NCBI GenBank assembly: GCA_036346405.1
Contig: CM070548.1
Coordinates: 72,511,739-72,575,738, forward strand
Direction: 5' to 3'
DNA length: 64,000 nt
From: Phyllostachys edulis
Taxonomy: Eukaryota; Streptophyta; Magnoliopsida; Poales; Poaceae
The notes under the pieces are model-generated. The model worked only from the letters and a program-made list of their open reading frames with translations, had not been told where the DNA came from and made no database searches. Below, piece by piece: positions 1-10,554 of the stretch (within the stretch, counting starts at the first letter, position 1; each line of letters starts with the position of its first letter). A program made the position numbers and the translations under genes.

Positions 1-2508
1 GAATTTTCATAAATTTAAAACAATTTAATGTGTGTAAATCAAACTTCAATTAAATAAAAATTATTTTATTTGATTTTCTAACTTTTCTTGGAATTCCTTT
101 TTCCAAGACCCGGTTGTTTTTCTGTGGAGTTCTTTTTATTTCTTTTCAGCTTGCCCGTATTTCAGAGTTCTTTAAAAGCTTAAATTAAATTCCAAAGTGA
201 AAAACATTTAAATGATTAAATAAAACTTTAATTAAATTCTAAAATTATTTTATTGATTTTATTCAAGTTAGTGTTGTTTCTTGCAACTCGGTTCTGCTTT
301 TATTTATTTTCTGCCTTCCAAAAAATTATTTTATTTGTTTTAAATTTTAATTTATATTATTTAATTTAAATTGGTGGTCTATTTTGAAGCTTTAAAAATT
401 AAAATATTCATTTTTATTTTATCGGTTTAATTTAAAGCTTAAATTAATTTTATGAAGGAAAAACATTATACTTGGTTAAAATAAACTTCAAAAAAACTCA
501 AAACTATTTTATTTGATCTATTCAAGTTCCAAAGTATTTTATAAAATTTTCTCGCGATGTTCTACGTCGTGCTCCCTTCCTTTTCTCAGAAGCATCGCTG
601 GTTCACCGGCGCCACTATCCCCACATTTGCCTTTTTGTGCACCGCCGCCGCGCCGAACCTCCGCCGACGATGCCACCACCACCATTGGGTCCGTCTCGCT
701 CCTGGGATTCTATTTTGCTAGTTTGCCGGCTGCCCCTCCCTTTCCCTCACCGGCGCCATCATTTTTGCCCGAGCCTGCACTGTTTATGTCTGCTGATTTT
801 CTGTATTTCATGTGAAGGCAAACTTCCAGATATTCGTTCTCCTTCATACGAAATCCGATTCCGTCGATTCTTGGTTCTAAATTCATCTAAATTTAGCCTC
901 TTCCTATCGCTACTAATTTGGTAATTTTTAGATTTTATTTAGATTTGTTGTATTTATTTTGTTCTTTTCGCGCGTGTAGATTCCGATGTTTCCGAAGAAT
1001 TCCTAGAACCGCCTGCCGAAGCACTCCAAACCTTCAACGAAGGCAAGTCGTAGACCTTTGATCATGTCGTACCTAATTTATAAAATTATATTGTTTGATA
1101 CAAACATGCATGGCTAGTTGTATAAAAATGGTTTCGGGAATAGTTAATTACCTAATTGCCATTATGCCTCCTTAATTGATAACTTGTGAATGACATGTAC
1201 CCTTGAATGATATAAATCCTTGGACACCATAGTATGGTTAATTATTAGTTGGACATTATTGTGCTACCAACTTGGGTATCGTTTATGCTTAGCCATGCTA
1301 TAGTTATACATTGGGATTCATGATCACATATTCAAAGAATGATTAAATTTGACTAAAGGAAATATGGAATTGTGACGCGGCCACTATTATTAAAAGTGGT
1401 TGTGCCATGGCAAGGGTTGCCATTTGGTCGTGTTGAACCTAAAATGATTTCATACTCAGGCGAATGATCGTGCAGTAAAGGAGGAGAATTTTGGGATGTG
1501 GTTGCCTGGCCTGAGTAGTCACTAAGGACTTAACTTTGTGCGCCATTGATCTGGGCCATACCGTACCACCACAAGTCTATTTATGGGGTGGACCTGGCCA
1601 AATAATTAGCAATGATTTGAGTCGGTTTTGTTTGGGTTGTTAAGTGGCACAAGAGGGGGCCATGATGGCGAATCCTTAGCAAACAGAACCGAGTCAAGAC
1701 AGAGCTTTGTAAAAGCCTTGTGATAATCGTTTAGTCGCACACCTTCGGAAGTGTGTCAGATGGACAGTACAAACTGATTATCTCTTGTGGGTCAAGCTGT
1801 ACAACCTCTGCAGAGTGTTAAAAACTATTCGAATAGTCGTGTCCCTAGTTGTGGACAATGCTTGATGATTTCACACAAGGGGGTAGATTTTCATAAAATA
1901 TTGGTATGGTTTGGTTGGGAAGCGATCTGGATGTTGGTTGATGGTTGGGAAGTGAACAGTATGTTCACTAGTTGTTTCAAAGAAACTTGTTTACTTATGT
2001 ATTAATCTTTTTAAATTATGCTTTTCAATCTAATTACTGTATTTATTGTCAATACTTCTTTCTGCAAAATAGCCACAAAGTTATCCTTGTCAAGCCTTGT
2101 ATGAATACTATTTTCATACATTTCCCTATGACTTGCTGAGTACTTTGAAGTACTCACGGCTTTGCGCCATTGTTGACCAGTCGCAGAGGAAGAACCAGGA
2201 AATGCAAAGATTTATGATGAGGAATACTTTGAAGACTATGCGAACTAGGATGTGTTCTCCACTCGATTGCCTGTGGGCATGTCGGATGGCTACCACGAGT
2301 ACATTTATTCTCCGCTACAAGTTTACTCTGTAAAACTTGACCATAAGGTCATTTACTACTAAGTAATATTAATTTGTCTGCTTCATTAGCTATCTTGTTG
2401 TATGGATATGATTGCATCGATGTTGCAACTGTGTGAGCTAGCTACTAATCATGGGGCTATTTTAGAATACACAGAGGGTCCCAGAGTTGCATATCCGGGG
2501 TCCCGACA
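1..2508 (+). mobile_element. LTR (3' part) of a gypsy-type retrotransposon, cut by the window edge
   Basis: The sequence from about 1010 to 2508 follows, with divergence, the second half of the LTRs at 18429-21195 and 26170-28881. Shared blocks include the CTTCAACGAAGGCAAGTCGTAGACC stretch and the same terminal CCCGACA. The first 1 kb is AT-rich and only loosely related. Host sequence resumes at 2509 and matches the uninterrupted copy near 60800, which fixes the right boundary. It may be a solo LTR or the 3' LTR of an element lying outside the window; internal sequence is not visible. ORFs at 513-924 are unremarkable reading frames in the LTR. Confidence 0.75.
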
Positions 2509-2844
2509 GTCATCAGTTCATACGTGCTCAAAAAACTTCTCTGTTCGTTGATCATTTGCAAGCCTTTGGTTTGTATTTGCCTATCCCCGTCATCTTATAG
2601 ATTGACAATTTCTAAATGGCACAGACTCTTTCATTGGCACTTGATGTACTGGAAATTGTCATGTGTACATTTCTTTAGTCTTTGTTCCATTCTTTGTTCA
2701 TCTAACCATTTTTCCTGTGAAAATCTCATAGTTTTGTAGACTCCAGCATGTTCCGTGTTCAGCTTCCAATTCTTCATAGGTGATCTAAATATGTTTTGGT
2801 GCCTCACACTTAAGCACTTCTGATTAATCATTGAGCTATTACAG

Positions 2845-2958
2845 ACTTTGCGTTCTATGCTAGTTGTTGATCCACATGTACCAACACTCTATCTTGCTGG
2901 ATCACCCAATGTGGGGAAGTCATCAGTAGTTCGCATATTATCATTCGGAAAACCTGAG
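2845..2958 (+). pseudogene. NOG1/PDE318-type P-loop GTPase pseudogene, G1 exon (copy P)
   Basis: This 114-bp exon lies between an acceptor (TATTACAG) and a consensus donor (GAG|GTAAGC). It encodes 38 residues ending in GKPE and contains the Walker A/G1 motif GSPNVGKSS preceded by VVDPHVPTLYLA. That context is typical of NOG1-like GTPases; plant plastid PDE318-type proteins are my best match from memory. The next exons lie at 10316 and 10504, after an intron now holding a 6.84-kb retrotransposon. The G3 motif downstream is mutated and the frame soon stops, so the gene is a pseudogene. Upstream exons were not identified in this copy; the LTR at 1-2508 replaces them. A near-identical exon is at 61128-61241. 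Confidence 0.8.
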
Positions 2959-3266
2959 GTAAGCATGTCCCTGTATAGTGCTTAGCTTAGTTGGAGTTTT
3001 TTTAGGTGGTAGACACAGCTTCAGGAGCAACTGTCTATTGCTGGTTAGTAATCATGTGAAGGTTCTAAGTGGTTTTGTTCATCTCTTTTGAATTGTTATA
3101 TGACTATAGCTCTTCTTAAGGAGCAGCTGTCAATATTTATGCCGCATCCAATTGTTGAGCTTCTAGCTCTACTGTTAACACTAAAGCACAAATCTATGTT
3201 GTTCAACATAGGGGAAAACAAGTAACATTTGGTTCTAATTGTTCCCTTGTTTTTTCATGTCATGGT

Positions 3267-4341
3267 TGATGAACCACGAAGGTCCTGTTTTGGCCCGATC
3301 TTTCGATGAGAAGGTAAGTTCGGTAGTAGTCGCTCAACTCTCACGATCCTGGCTACGAACTCGCAAGGCTCGAAACCACGCAATCGCTGAACTGCTCGAC
3401 AAGTCGTTATCAACTGTGTACGAATACCCGGATGACCTGATCATGAAGATCAATTCCTGCATACACCGAAGTAGCACGCAAGAACAAGATAAATAAGCAA
3501 TCTGAAATTGTGAATAAAAATTGAATGTATTGATAAGTGGGGTTCTGAAGAACAATATCGCTGTTGATCTAGCTGTGCAAGAGGACAAAGTATAAAGTAG
3601 CAAAACTAAACTTCAATCAACAAAATCCGCCGAACTAGATGGGCGATGCCTGGCCTTATATTGGCACCTAAAAGTGCGACCAACACACAAACAACCTAAT
3701 GTCGATTCTATCTTTAACTCCCGTATCACACAAAGATTCTTTCCTAATACAGTAATGGAAATATTACAACCGTCTACATCCAAAAGATATATACTATAAC
3801 TTATCTACGACCAATACTATTCATGTCAGGTGCACTCGTAGGACAGGTCCTGGAGTGGTCTTGAGGAAGCCCCTGGGGAGGTCCTAGAGGGAAGTGGTCT
3901 TGGAGGAGGTCCTAGCGAGGAGGTCGTGGGGGAGGTCCTAGCGAGGAGGTCCTGGAGGGAGGTCCTAGAGGAGGTCCTCGCGAGGAGAACCTAGAGGAGG
4001 TCCTGGAGGGAGGTCCTGGGAAGACTTCCCGGGTGGTCTTGGGAAGACCTCCGGGTGGTCCTGGAAGACATCCCGGGTGGTCCTGGGAAGACCTTCCTTT
4101 GAGTGTGGAGATCCTCTTGGACCTCCCTTGGAGAGGTCTTGGAGGTGCTGGAGGCTGAATTAGATTCCAGAACATGTCGGTCTTCTTAGACCTTCCTTGG
4201 AGTGTGGGGATCCTCTTGGACCTCCCTTGGAGAGGTCCTAGAGGAGCTGGAGGCCGAATTGGATTCCAGAACGTGTCCAGCTTGAACTCTTGCTTGGTAT
4301 GTGGAGTAGCGGTCGTATCCAGAGAGTTGATGTCCTCATCA
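3267..4341 (-). repeat. 3' LTR of the gag-only element
   Basis: The LTR is 1075 bp and aligns with 9074-10109, starting TGATGAACC (plus strand) and ending TCCTCATCA. The part from 3850 to 4250 is a degenerate array of short GGTCCT/GAGGA-rich units, with a larger unit containing the GATTCCAGAACGTGTC motif repeated; this explains the length difference between the two LTRs. The gag-like ORF continues into this LTR. Confidence 0.9.
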
Positions 4342-6023
4342 TCCTCCCCTTCTTGCATTTGAGTTGTCATCGACTCACGCTCACCCTCCAACGGCAATAG
4401 AAGCTTTAAAACTTGTAGCCACGCATTCTCATCTTTTTGCAAAATGTTAGCAATAGCAGGTGGCAAAGAAATAGAGAAAGCTTTGGAAAATAAAGGTGAT
4501 TGGGCATGCATCACACTAGCAAAGGTATATTTTCTCATAGCATTCAGTTTGCAACTCAAATTGCAAGTATAAGTGAAGTATATAGTAGAGTTATTAATTG
4601 ATCTATGAATGGGCAGCACAATAATTGAATTCAAAGAGCACAAGTCATTCATATAATCAAATTTCAATTGAGTAATAGCAAATTCATCTAGCAAGGGTGA
4701 AAAGATTTGTAAGTTCTTCCATAAGTCAACATCTTTATTCAGATTGTCCATACTAGATGGTGCAATAAAATGTGAACACATAGGCATGGGATGAATACTA
4801 AATTTTATTTTACTCTCATATTGAATAAGATTCAGCACCCAAGAATGGTTGTCCAAAACAGCAAGCTTCAATTCTTCCATATGATCACAAGTTATGCATA
4901 TTCGATAAACACGAAATTGATTGTCTACACCATAATCTCCAATCAAATTAAACTTATACCTAGGGGTGTAGACACTAGACAAGGATTTCGAACATGCGAT
5001 TGTAGAAACTTTCTCTATAGCATGTGACACTTTCATAGGTGAATCCAACATAATGTAACATAAATAATCAGCAGGAGAAATTCTAGTCAAAGCTTCTTTA
5101 TGTCTAACCAATTCCACATGATCATTACATGTGATTAACTCATCATAGGAAACACTCAAAACAACAGCCAATTCAATTATTTTATCACATGGTGCACTCA
5201 AGTCAATGCAGTCTAAATTCTCTACTTGAAACATGTGCATATCAGAATTATTTTTCACTAATTTTTGCTCTAAAATAGCATGAACAGTGGACAATTGTAG
5301 TTCATTACAAACATACTCACCTTGAGTGATGATAGCACCATGATCTTTACCTTTTTGGCTCTCCTCAGATGATGTAGGTGCATCCATCTCCTCATCTTCC
5401 TTCTCGACCAATGGAGTCGGTGGCTCAATCAGCTCATTCTCCTTTTCGTTATGGTTCTCAACTTCCTGCAAGTTGTTAGTCACAGGAAAGGACACAAACA
5501 CAGGTTTGTTCTCATATTTCCTATCATCAAGCATTCTCAAATTCTTCTCAATCTGACTTTCAACCTTACAGGCAAGTATAAACAAATGAGGGAGAGAACC
5601 AAATTCTTTGTGAACAAGAAGGCCGTGAATTGGTTGATTAAGCCCACTTAAGAATCTATTTTCTGTAGCTTCAGCATGTTCCTCTAAGCCACAACGCAAC
5701 AAATGAGATTTGAATTCATGATAGTATTTCCTTACAGTTCTACGACCTTGTTTGAAACGTTGTAATCTAGCTAACAAATAAACAGCATGATATTTAGAAA
5801 CAAATTCATCTCTCAAAAGTTTCTTTAATGCATACCAAGTTTGAGGCACTCTGCCATGTCTACGTAAATACTTCCACCAAAGTATTGCATCTTCAACAAA
5901 AACACTAGTGGCAGCTCTAATTTTTTGCCTATCAGACCATTCATAATATTCAAATTCTTTGTCTAACGCTATCTCCCAGTCAACATAGGCATCAGGATCA
6001 AATTTACCAGCAAAGGATGGCAA
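3912..6023 (-). CDS. gag-like protein with large C-terminal domain of unknown function (retrotransposon, 5'-truncated)
   Basis: The uninterrupted frame is 703 codons. Residues about 1-160 look like a Ty3/gypsy gag (retrotrans_gag): WEIALDKEFEYYEWSD, then ILWWKYL, then RFKQGRRTVRKYYHEF. An acidic linker (about 195-225) and a roughly 330-residue region of no recognised family follow. The last 130 residues are read from the 3' LTR and repeat a PPAPxxPLQGRSKR unit. The first in-frame codon of the open stretch here is TTG. The true start was probably further upstream, because the solo LTR at 6054-7644 cuts the frame 30 bp before this point. There is no zinc knuckle, protease or polymerase. The long open frame suggests recent activity or selection before the solo-LTR hit. 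Confidence 0.7.
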   Translation of the reverse strand: MPSFAGKFDPDAYVDWEIALDKEFEYYEWSDRQKIRAATSVFVEDAILWWKYLRRHGRVPQTWYALKKLLRDEFVSKYHAVYLLARLQRFKQGRRTVRKYYHEFKSHLLRCGLEEHAEATENRFLSGLNQPIHGLLVHKEFGSLPHLFILACKVESQIEKNLRMLDDRKYENKPVFVSFPVTNNLQEVENHNEKENELIEPPTPLVEKEDEEMDAPTSSEESQKGKDHGAIITQGEYVCNELQLSTVHAILEQKLVKNNSDMHMFQVENLDCIDLSAPCDKIIELAVVLSVSYDELITCNDHVELVRHKEALTRISPADYLCYIMLDSPMKVSHAIEKVSTIACSKSLSSVYTPRYKFNLIGDYGVDNQFRVYRICITCDHMEELKLAVLDNHSWVLNLIQYESKIKFSIHPMPMCSHFIAPSSMDNLNKDVDLWKNLQIFSPLLDEFAITQLKFDYMNDLCSLNSIIVLPIHRSINNSTIYFTYTCNLSCKLNAMRKYTFASVMHAQSPLFSKAFSISLPPAIANILQKDENAWLQVLKLLLPLEGERESMTTQMQEGEDDEDINSLDTTATPHTKQEFKLDTFWNPIRPPAPLGPLQGRSKRIPTLQGRSKKTDMFWNLIQPPAPPRPLQGRSKRISTLKGRSSQDHPGCLPGPPGGLPKTTREVFPGPPSRTSSRFSSRGPPLGPPSRTSSLGPPPRPPR

Positions 6024-6053
6024 AGTGATATTAGTTTTACTGGACGTACTATC

Positions 6054-7644
6054 TGTTGGGTCGCGGGTAGGCTACGATAGCTACAAACAAAAATTTCTAC
6101 CACGCAAACCAGGAAGCCAAGCAAGTATATGATCATAGATCGTTACCACCGACGCAGAGCAAAATAAAAACGGTTGGAGCAACTGGTCTAACGAGCGCTG
6201 CCGATATAGTGGTCGAGTCGATCGTCAACGCCCAACAAGTCGATGCGATGGTCGAGTCGATCGTCCGGCGTCCTCGCGAGTCGATCGTCTTCTCCAAAGA
6301 ACCTCTGCAGTTCCTCGTGAAGATCGCGGATCGCCCTAAGCGCAACAATCGTAGCGGCGCCTCTCAGATCCACACGCCCAGGCGGGGAGCAACCATACGC
6401 CGGTGTGCTAGCACCAAGTCGCACGCAGAACTCTCGGGAAGATGGCGGCTAGGGTTTCGTGGTGTTTTTCACGCTGCACCTCCCAATGACCTCATGCATC
6501 TCCTTGTATAGTGCTCGTGGCGGATCCTATCCAACACGCCATTTAATCGTATTCGCATCTTGGTTTGTTCCAACCCGCTGAGTGTGTGACCCAGAGGTTC
6601 ATGCGTAATCGGTTGTGACTGGAAACCCTTCCGATCACTAGTCGTAGCGGCTCCTAGCGTAACATAGCGATTCCGAATACACACAAAATATATCGAGCGA
6701 ACCTTAATGCAATATGATCTACGATCGTCCTCATCACTTACGACTGTGTCCTATCTCTATATGACCGGTTCAGATGTGGTCACGACGATTCAGAACTCCT
6801 CACGACTGTGTTACGACCACTCTGGATTACGTTCGACCGGTCCACGACTAGCTCAGATCTCCATACGACGACCAGAATCGATCGAATCGAGTGACCTACT
6901 CGTGTATACTCCTTTTGCCTCACGATGTCTGGTTAAACTCGGTGAGATGTTGTGTCATCCATGGACTGTTCAATTCTTTCTCGATCGAGTGTTAGATAAC
7001 TTTACGTGGTCGAACACTTCGACTACTAGTGGCACGGCCATGCACTTTCTTTATCCGATCACAACGAGGGGCCCAGAGACATCTCTCCTGTTATGTTAGG
7101 AGGGGCAAATCCCATATCCGACCAGTCACATTCCTCTCCATGTTTCACAAAGATACCCAAAGCTACCTTTATAACTACCCGATTCACGGTGTAGCGTTTG
7201 GCAACCCCTAAGAGTGCTATTACACATGTAGGAAACCATGCTAATCTCAGGTCTAAGGATTATACATCATCATTGCTTGAGACCAACTAACGACACATAG
7301 AATCATAACAATCTCAATAGTGCCTCAAGGTGGGTCTAATCCAACATCATGTTCTCTAACATGTGTCCATATTATTGGTTTGATATCTCCATATCTATGA
7401 CTCGTGAAACATAGTCATCAACCAATACATATGCTAGTCTATTCATATGTGTCCTCATATGTTTCCAACCAGAGAACGTTTAAGAATAATCATCGCAGAA
7501 ATATAGAGTTTCACAACCAAGTCACATACTTGATAATCAATATTAACAACATTATTCTAGGAACAAGATAACATATTATCCAATATAACGAACATAATGA
7601 AATATAATCATCTCTATGATTGCCTCTAGGGCATATTTCCAACA
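6054..7644 (-). mobile_element. solo LTR, Angela/BARE-like Copia type
   Basis: A 1591-bp insertion with target duplication CTATC (6049-6053 and 7645-7649) and termini TGTTGG..CCAACA. Read on the minus strand it begins TGTTGGAAATATGCCCTAG, the familiar start of Angela/BARE-type Copia LTRs of grasses. There is no internal domain and no second LTR, so it is a solo LTR left by recombination. It separates the upstream part of the gag frame from the rest. Confidence 0.85.
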
Positions 7645-7649
7645 CTATC

Positions 7650-9073
7650 ACGATCATATACCTTCTGTGGTGGAGAAACTTGGCTCAAGCTTGCATCTTT
7701 CCCGCGGACTTTCTTGCACTCCCGTTCAATGGCTTGAAGAAGACGTGGATCGATCTCGTAATCATCCCGTGAACCTGCTATAGTTAGTAGAAAATAAAGA
7801 ACAAATCACAGTGTATATGTCCCTGTCAACTACTAGGTTCTGGAGGCTCAACAGTCGCTCACACTGAAGCTTATACAAAGTTCTTACAAGCTCTTACCAA
7901 TGCAGCAAGGAAGTGGTACAACTGGTGGCTGGTTCGTGACACTCTCACTTGCGATTAGCCCAACGATTGCGAGGAACAGTACCTGCTAAGTTAGAAGGAA
8001 GTGGAGCTCGGAAGGCTAGTATGTAGTGAAGGAGTAGCAATTGTTCAAATTAGTATGCAAAGTTAAAAAGTAGTTCAAAGTACTAGTTACCAATGTTGGT
8101 CCCAGTCTAAACCAAGCCTAGCTAGAGCAACTCACAAGAACGACTAAGAGCAACAACGGAAAGGCTAGCACAAGAACTATCAAGGCAAGAGCGCAATGGA
8201 TGACTATGCCAATCTGAACAAGGAAATAAGTCAAGAAAGGAGGAAACTCTGATATTTCTCTTTCCTTTTTTTTTCTTCTCTTTCTTTTCTTTTTTTCTTC
8301 TCTTTTTTTTACCTCAGAAAGCTACTGGAACCAAAAATATGAAATTTTTCGATTGCTGGGATAGCACAAAAATTTTACCGAAAACTGAAATATCCTCCTC
8401 TAAAAAGTCAACCGTGAGGCCTCTTCTCATTTTTTTTTTTTTTTTCCTGCCCGAGACCACACGGAAAACTAATTTATAAAAGATGCACGAGAAGACAACA
8501 ATTCCTTGGAACTTGTGTAGCACTATTTATGTATTTTGATGCTCTCGGGTGCTAACACTAGCAAGGAAACTCAGCAATTTAATTGAGGGCTTACAAAGAC
8601 AATACTCGCATGACAAGACGATGGAGTCAGGCACACAAAGGATGCTTGGTGCAACGGAAATAAGGGAAACGTACGCGAGAAGGACTATGTACATGAGCGA
8701 GAAAAAAAAACACGGACGAGGCAGTAGCAATTTGTGGAGTAGAAAATAACGAGGCGGATATCGCGCGAAGAAGATGGCGAGAGTGGTGGTGATCTTGGTG
8801 GTCTGCGCAGGAGGAAGAAACGTAACTAGACGACTTGCAAGAGACTCTAAACTAGACCAATCTAGATAGGAAACCAGCACAATGACTTGACAATGCAACG
8901 AAAATTCAACAACACAAACTAAAAAGAAAAAAATTGCAATGGCTCAAAGGGGCTCGGTATGGATGATAGATGCAAAAAATTTTGGGCAATTTTCTGGACT
9001 CTAGGTATGAAAAACAAATCTACTACTAGAAAACTAGAAACTCTCTCCGATGAACTGTAGCTCTGATACCACT
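7650..9073 (-). other. untranslated leader of the gag-only element, with PBS
   Basis: This stretch lies between the solo LTR and the 5' LTR. It contains polypyrimidine/poly-T tracts (8256-8312, 8430-8447) and no convincing coding sequence. At 9060-9071 is the 12-bp complement of TGGTATCAGAGC, the initiator tRNA-Met primer binding site, 2 bp from the LTR. The few bases just right of 7649 probably encode the lost N-terminus of gag. Confidence 0.6.
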
Positions 9074-10109
9074 TGATAAACCACGAAGGTCCTGTTTTGG
9101 CTCGATCTTTCGATGAGAAGGTAAGTTCAGTAGTAGTCGCTCAACTCTCACGATCCTGGCTATGAACTCGCAAGGCTCGAAACCAAGCAATCGCTGAATT
9201 GCTCGACAAGTCGTTATCAACCGTGCACGAATACCCGGATGACCTGATCACGAAGATCATTTCCTGCATACACCAAAGAAGCACGTAAGAACAAGATAAA
9301 TAAGCAATCTGAAATTGCGAATAGGAATTGAATGTATTGATAAGTGGGGTTCCGAAGAACAATGTCGCTGTTGATCTAGCTGAGCAAGAGGACAAAGTAT
9401 AAAGTAGCAAAGCTAAACTTCAATCAACAAAACCCACCGAACTAGATGGGCGATGCCTAGCCTTATATTGGTACACACACGACCTAATGTCGATTCTATC
9501 TCTAACTCCCGTATCACACAAAGATTCTTTCCTAATATAGTTATGAAAAGATTACAACCGACTCTACCCAAAAGATATATACTATAACTTATCTACGACC
9601 AATACTATTCATGTCAGGTGCACTCGTAGGATTGGTCCTGGAGTGGTCTTGAGGAAGCCCTTGGGAAGTTCCTGGAGGGAAGTGGTCCTGGAGGAGGTCC
9701 TGGCGAGGAGGTCCTGGAAGAGGTCCTAGTGGGAGGTCCTAGAGGAGGTCTGGAGGGTGGTCCTAGGAGACCTTCCTTGGAGTGTGGAGATCCTCTTGGA
9801 CCTCCCTTGGAGAGGTCCTGGAGGAGCTAGAGGCTGAATTGGATTCTAGAACGTGTCGGTCTTTTTGGACCTTCATTGGAGTGTGGGGATCCTCTTGAAC
9901 CTCCCTTGGAGAGGTCTTTGAGGAGCTAGAGGCTGAATTGGATTCCAGAACGTGTCAGTCTTCTTGGACCTTCCTTGGAGTGTGGAGATCCTCTTGGACC
10001 TCCCTTGGAGAGGTCCTAGAGGCCGAATTGGATTCCAGAACGTGTCCAGTTTGAACTCTTGCTTGGTATGTGGAGTATCGGTCATGTCCAGAGGGTTGTG
10101 TCCTCATCA
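9074..10109 (-). repeat. 5' LTR of the gag-only element
   Basis: The LTR is 1036 bp and highly similar to 3267-4341, beginning TGATAAACC and ending TCCTCATCA (plus strand). The two copies differ by scattered substitutions and by the number of GGTCCT-rich units, so the insertion is not very recent. Confidence 0.9.
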
Positions 10110-10315
10110 ATGGTTCAAACACTAACGGATTGATGGCTAATAATATCTGATCAAATGTTTTAATTTACTCTTAGCCCATATTTAGGATGACCTTTCTTTG
10201 TTTTTCTTTGTTCTCAGTCTAATTGAATACTTGTATACCCTTATTCTACTTACTTTTCTTTAGTTTCCTTTTAATTTATTACTTCGATTGTATTATTCTA
10301 CTCAATTCCCTGCTG

Positions 10316-10554
10316 GTCTGCAGCTATCCTTTCACAACAAGAGCGATTCTAATGGGTCATATTGTATCCAATCATGAACATTTTCAGGGTAAAACATTTG
10401 CATTTCCAGTTTTCCACTTCACCTACTCTTAGAAAAATAAAATTGTAAAGTTACTTTCCTCCTTTCCATCTGTACACCACTGAACAAGCAAGGTATTTTG
10501 CAGGTTACTAATACCCCAAGACTTCTTACAAGACATGATGGCCAGTCAGACTAA
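10316..10554 (+). pseudogene. NOG1/PDE318-type GTPase pseudogene, switch-I and G3 exons (copy P)
   Basis: Exon 2 (10316-10387, 24 codons) encodes VCSYPFTTRAILMGHIVSNH.., the G2/switch region that follows G1 in NOG1-type GTPases. Its acceptor position reads TG instead of AG. Exon 3 (10504-10554) follows TTTTGCAG and encodes VTNTPRLLTRHDGQSD and then TAA. The G3 motif DTPG has become NTPR, and the frame ends long before the NKxD motif. The same N-for-D change and the same stop occur in the copies at 45005 and 61939. Confidence 0.75.

Larger units (their letters stand above)
3267..10109 (-). mobile_element. gag-only, non-autonomous LTR retrotransposon inserted in a GTPase-pseudogene intron
   Basis: This is a full-length insertion: the 5-bp target duplication ATGGT occurs at 3262-3266 and 10110-10114, and the ends are TGATGA..TCATCA. 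The paralogous site near 61553 lacks it and reads straight through. The element runs right to left: 5' LTR 9074-10109, PBS complementary to initiator tRNA-Met (TGGTATCAGAGC, minus strand, 9060-9071), leader, a gag-like ORF (6023-3912), a purine-rich tract next to 4342 (GAAGGGGAGGA on the minus strand), and 3' LTR 3267-4341. No protease, reverse transcriptase, RNase H or integrase is visible, so it must depend on enzymes from another element. A solo LTR has since inserted into it (6054-7644). Confidence 0.9.

Noticed and set aside
513..924. Two overlapping plus ORFs rich in Pro/Ser
   Set aside because: They lie inside the LTR leader; composition reflects CT-rich sequence.
3239..3603. Overlapping ORFs of 85-89 codons at 3239-3603 and again at 9026-9410
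   Set aside because: They are the same LTR sequence repeated in the two LTRs of the gag-only element, with no domain and frames shared with LTR ends.
6209..6511. ORFs of 70-100 codons in 6133-6684
   Set aside because: They lie within the Angela/BARE-like solo LTR and have no coding features.
9060..9071. tRNA-like TGGTATCAGAGC motif (also at 21200, 33622, 42556 and 56064)
   Set aside because: These are retrotransposon primer binding sites next to LTRs, not tRNA genes; no cloverleaf can be formed around them.
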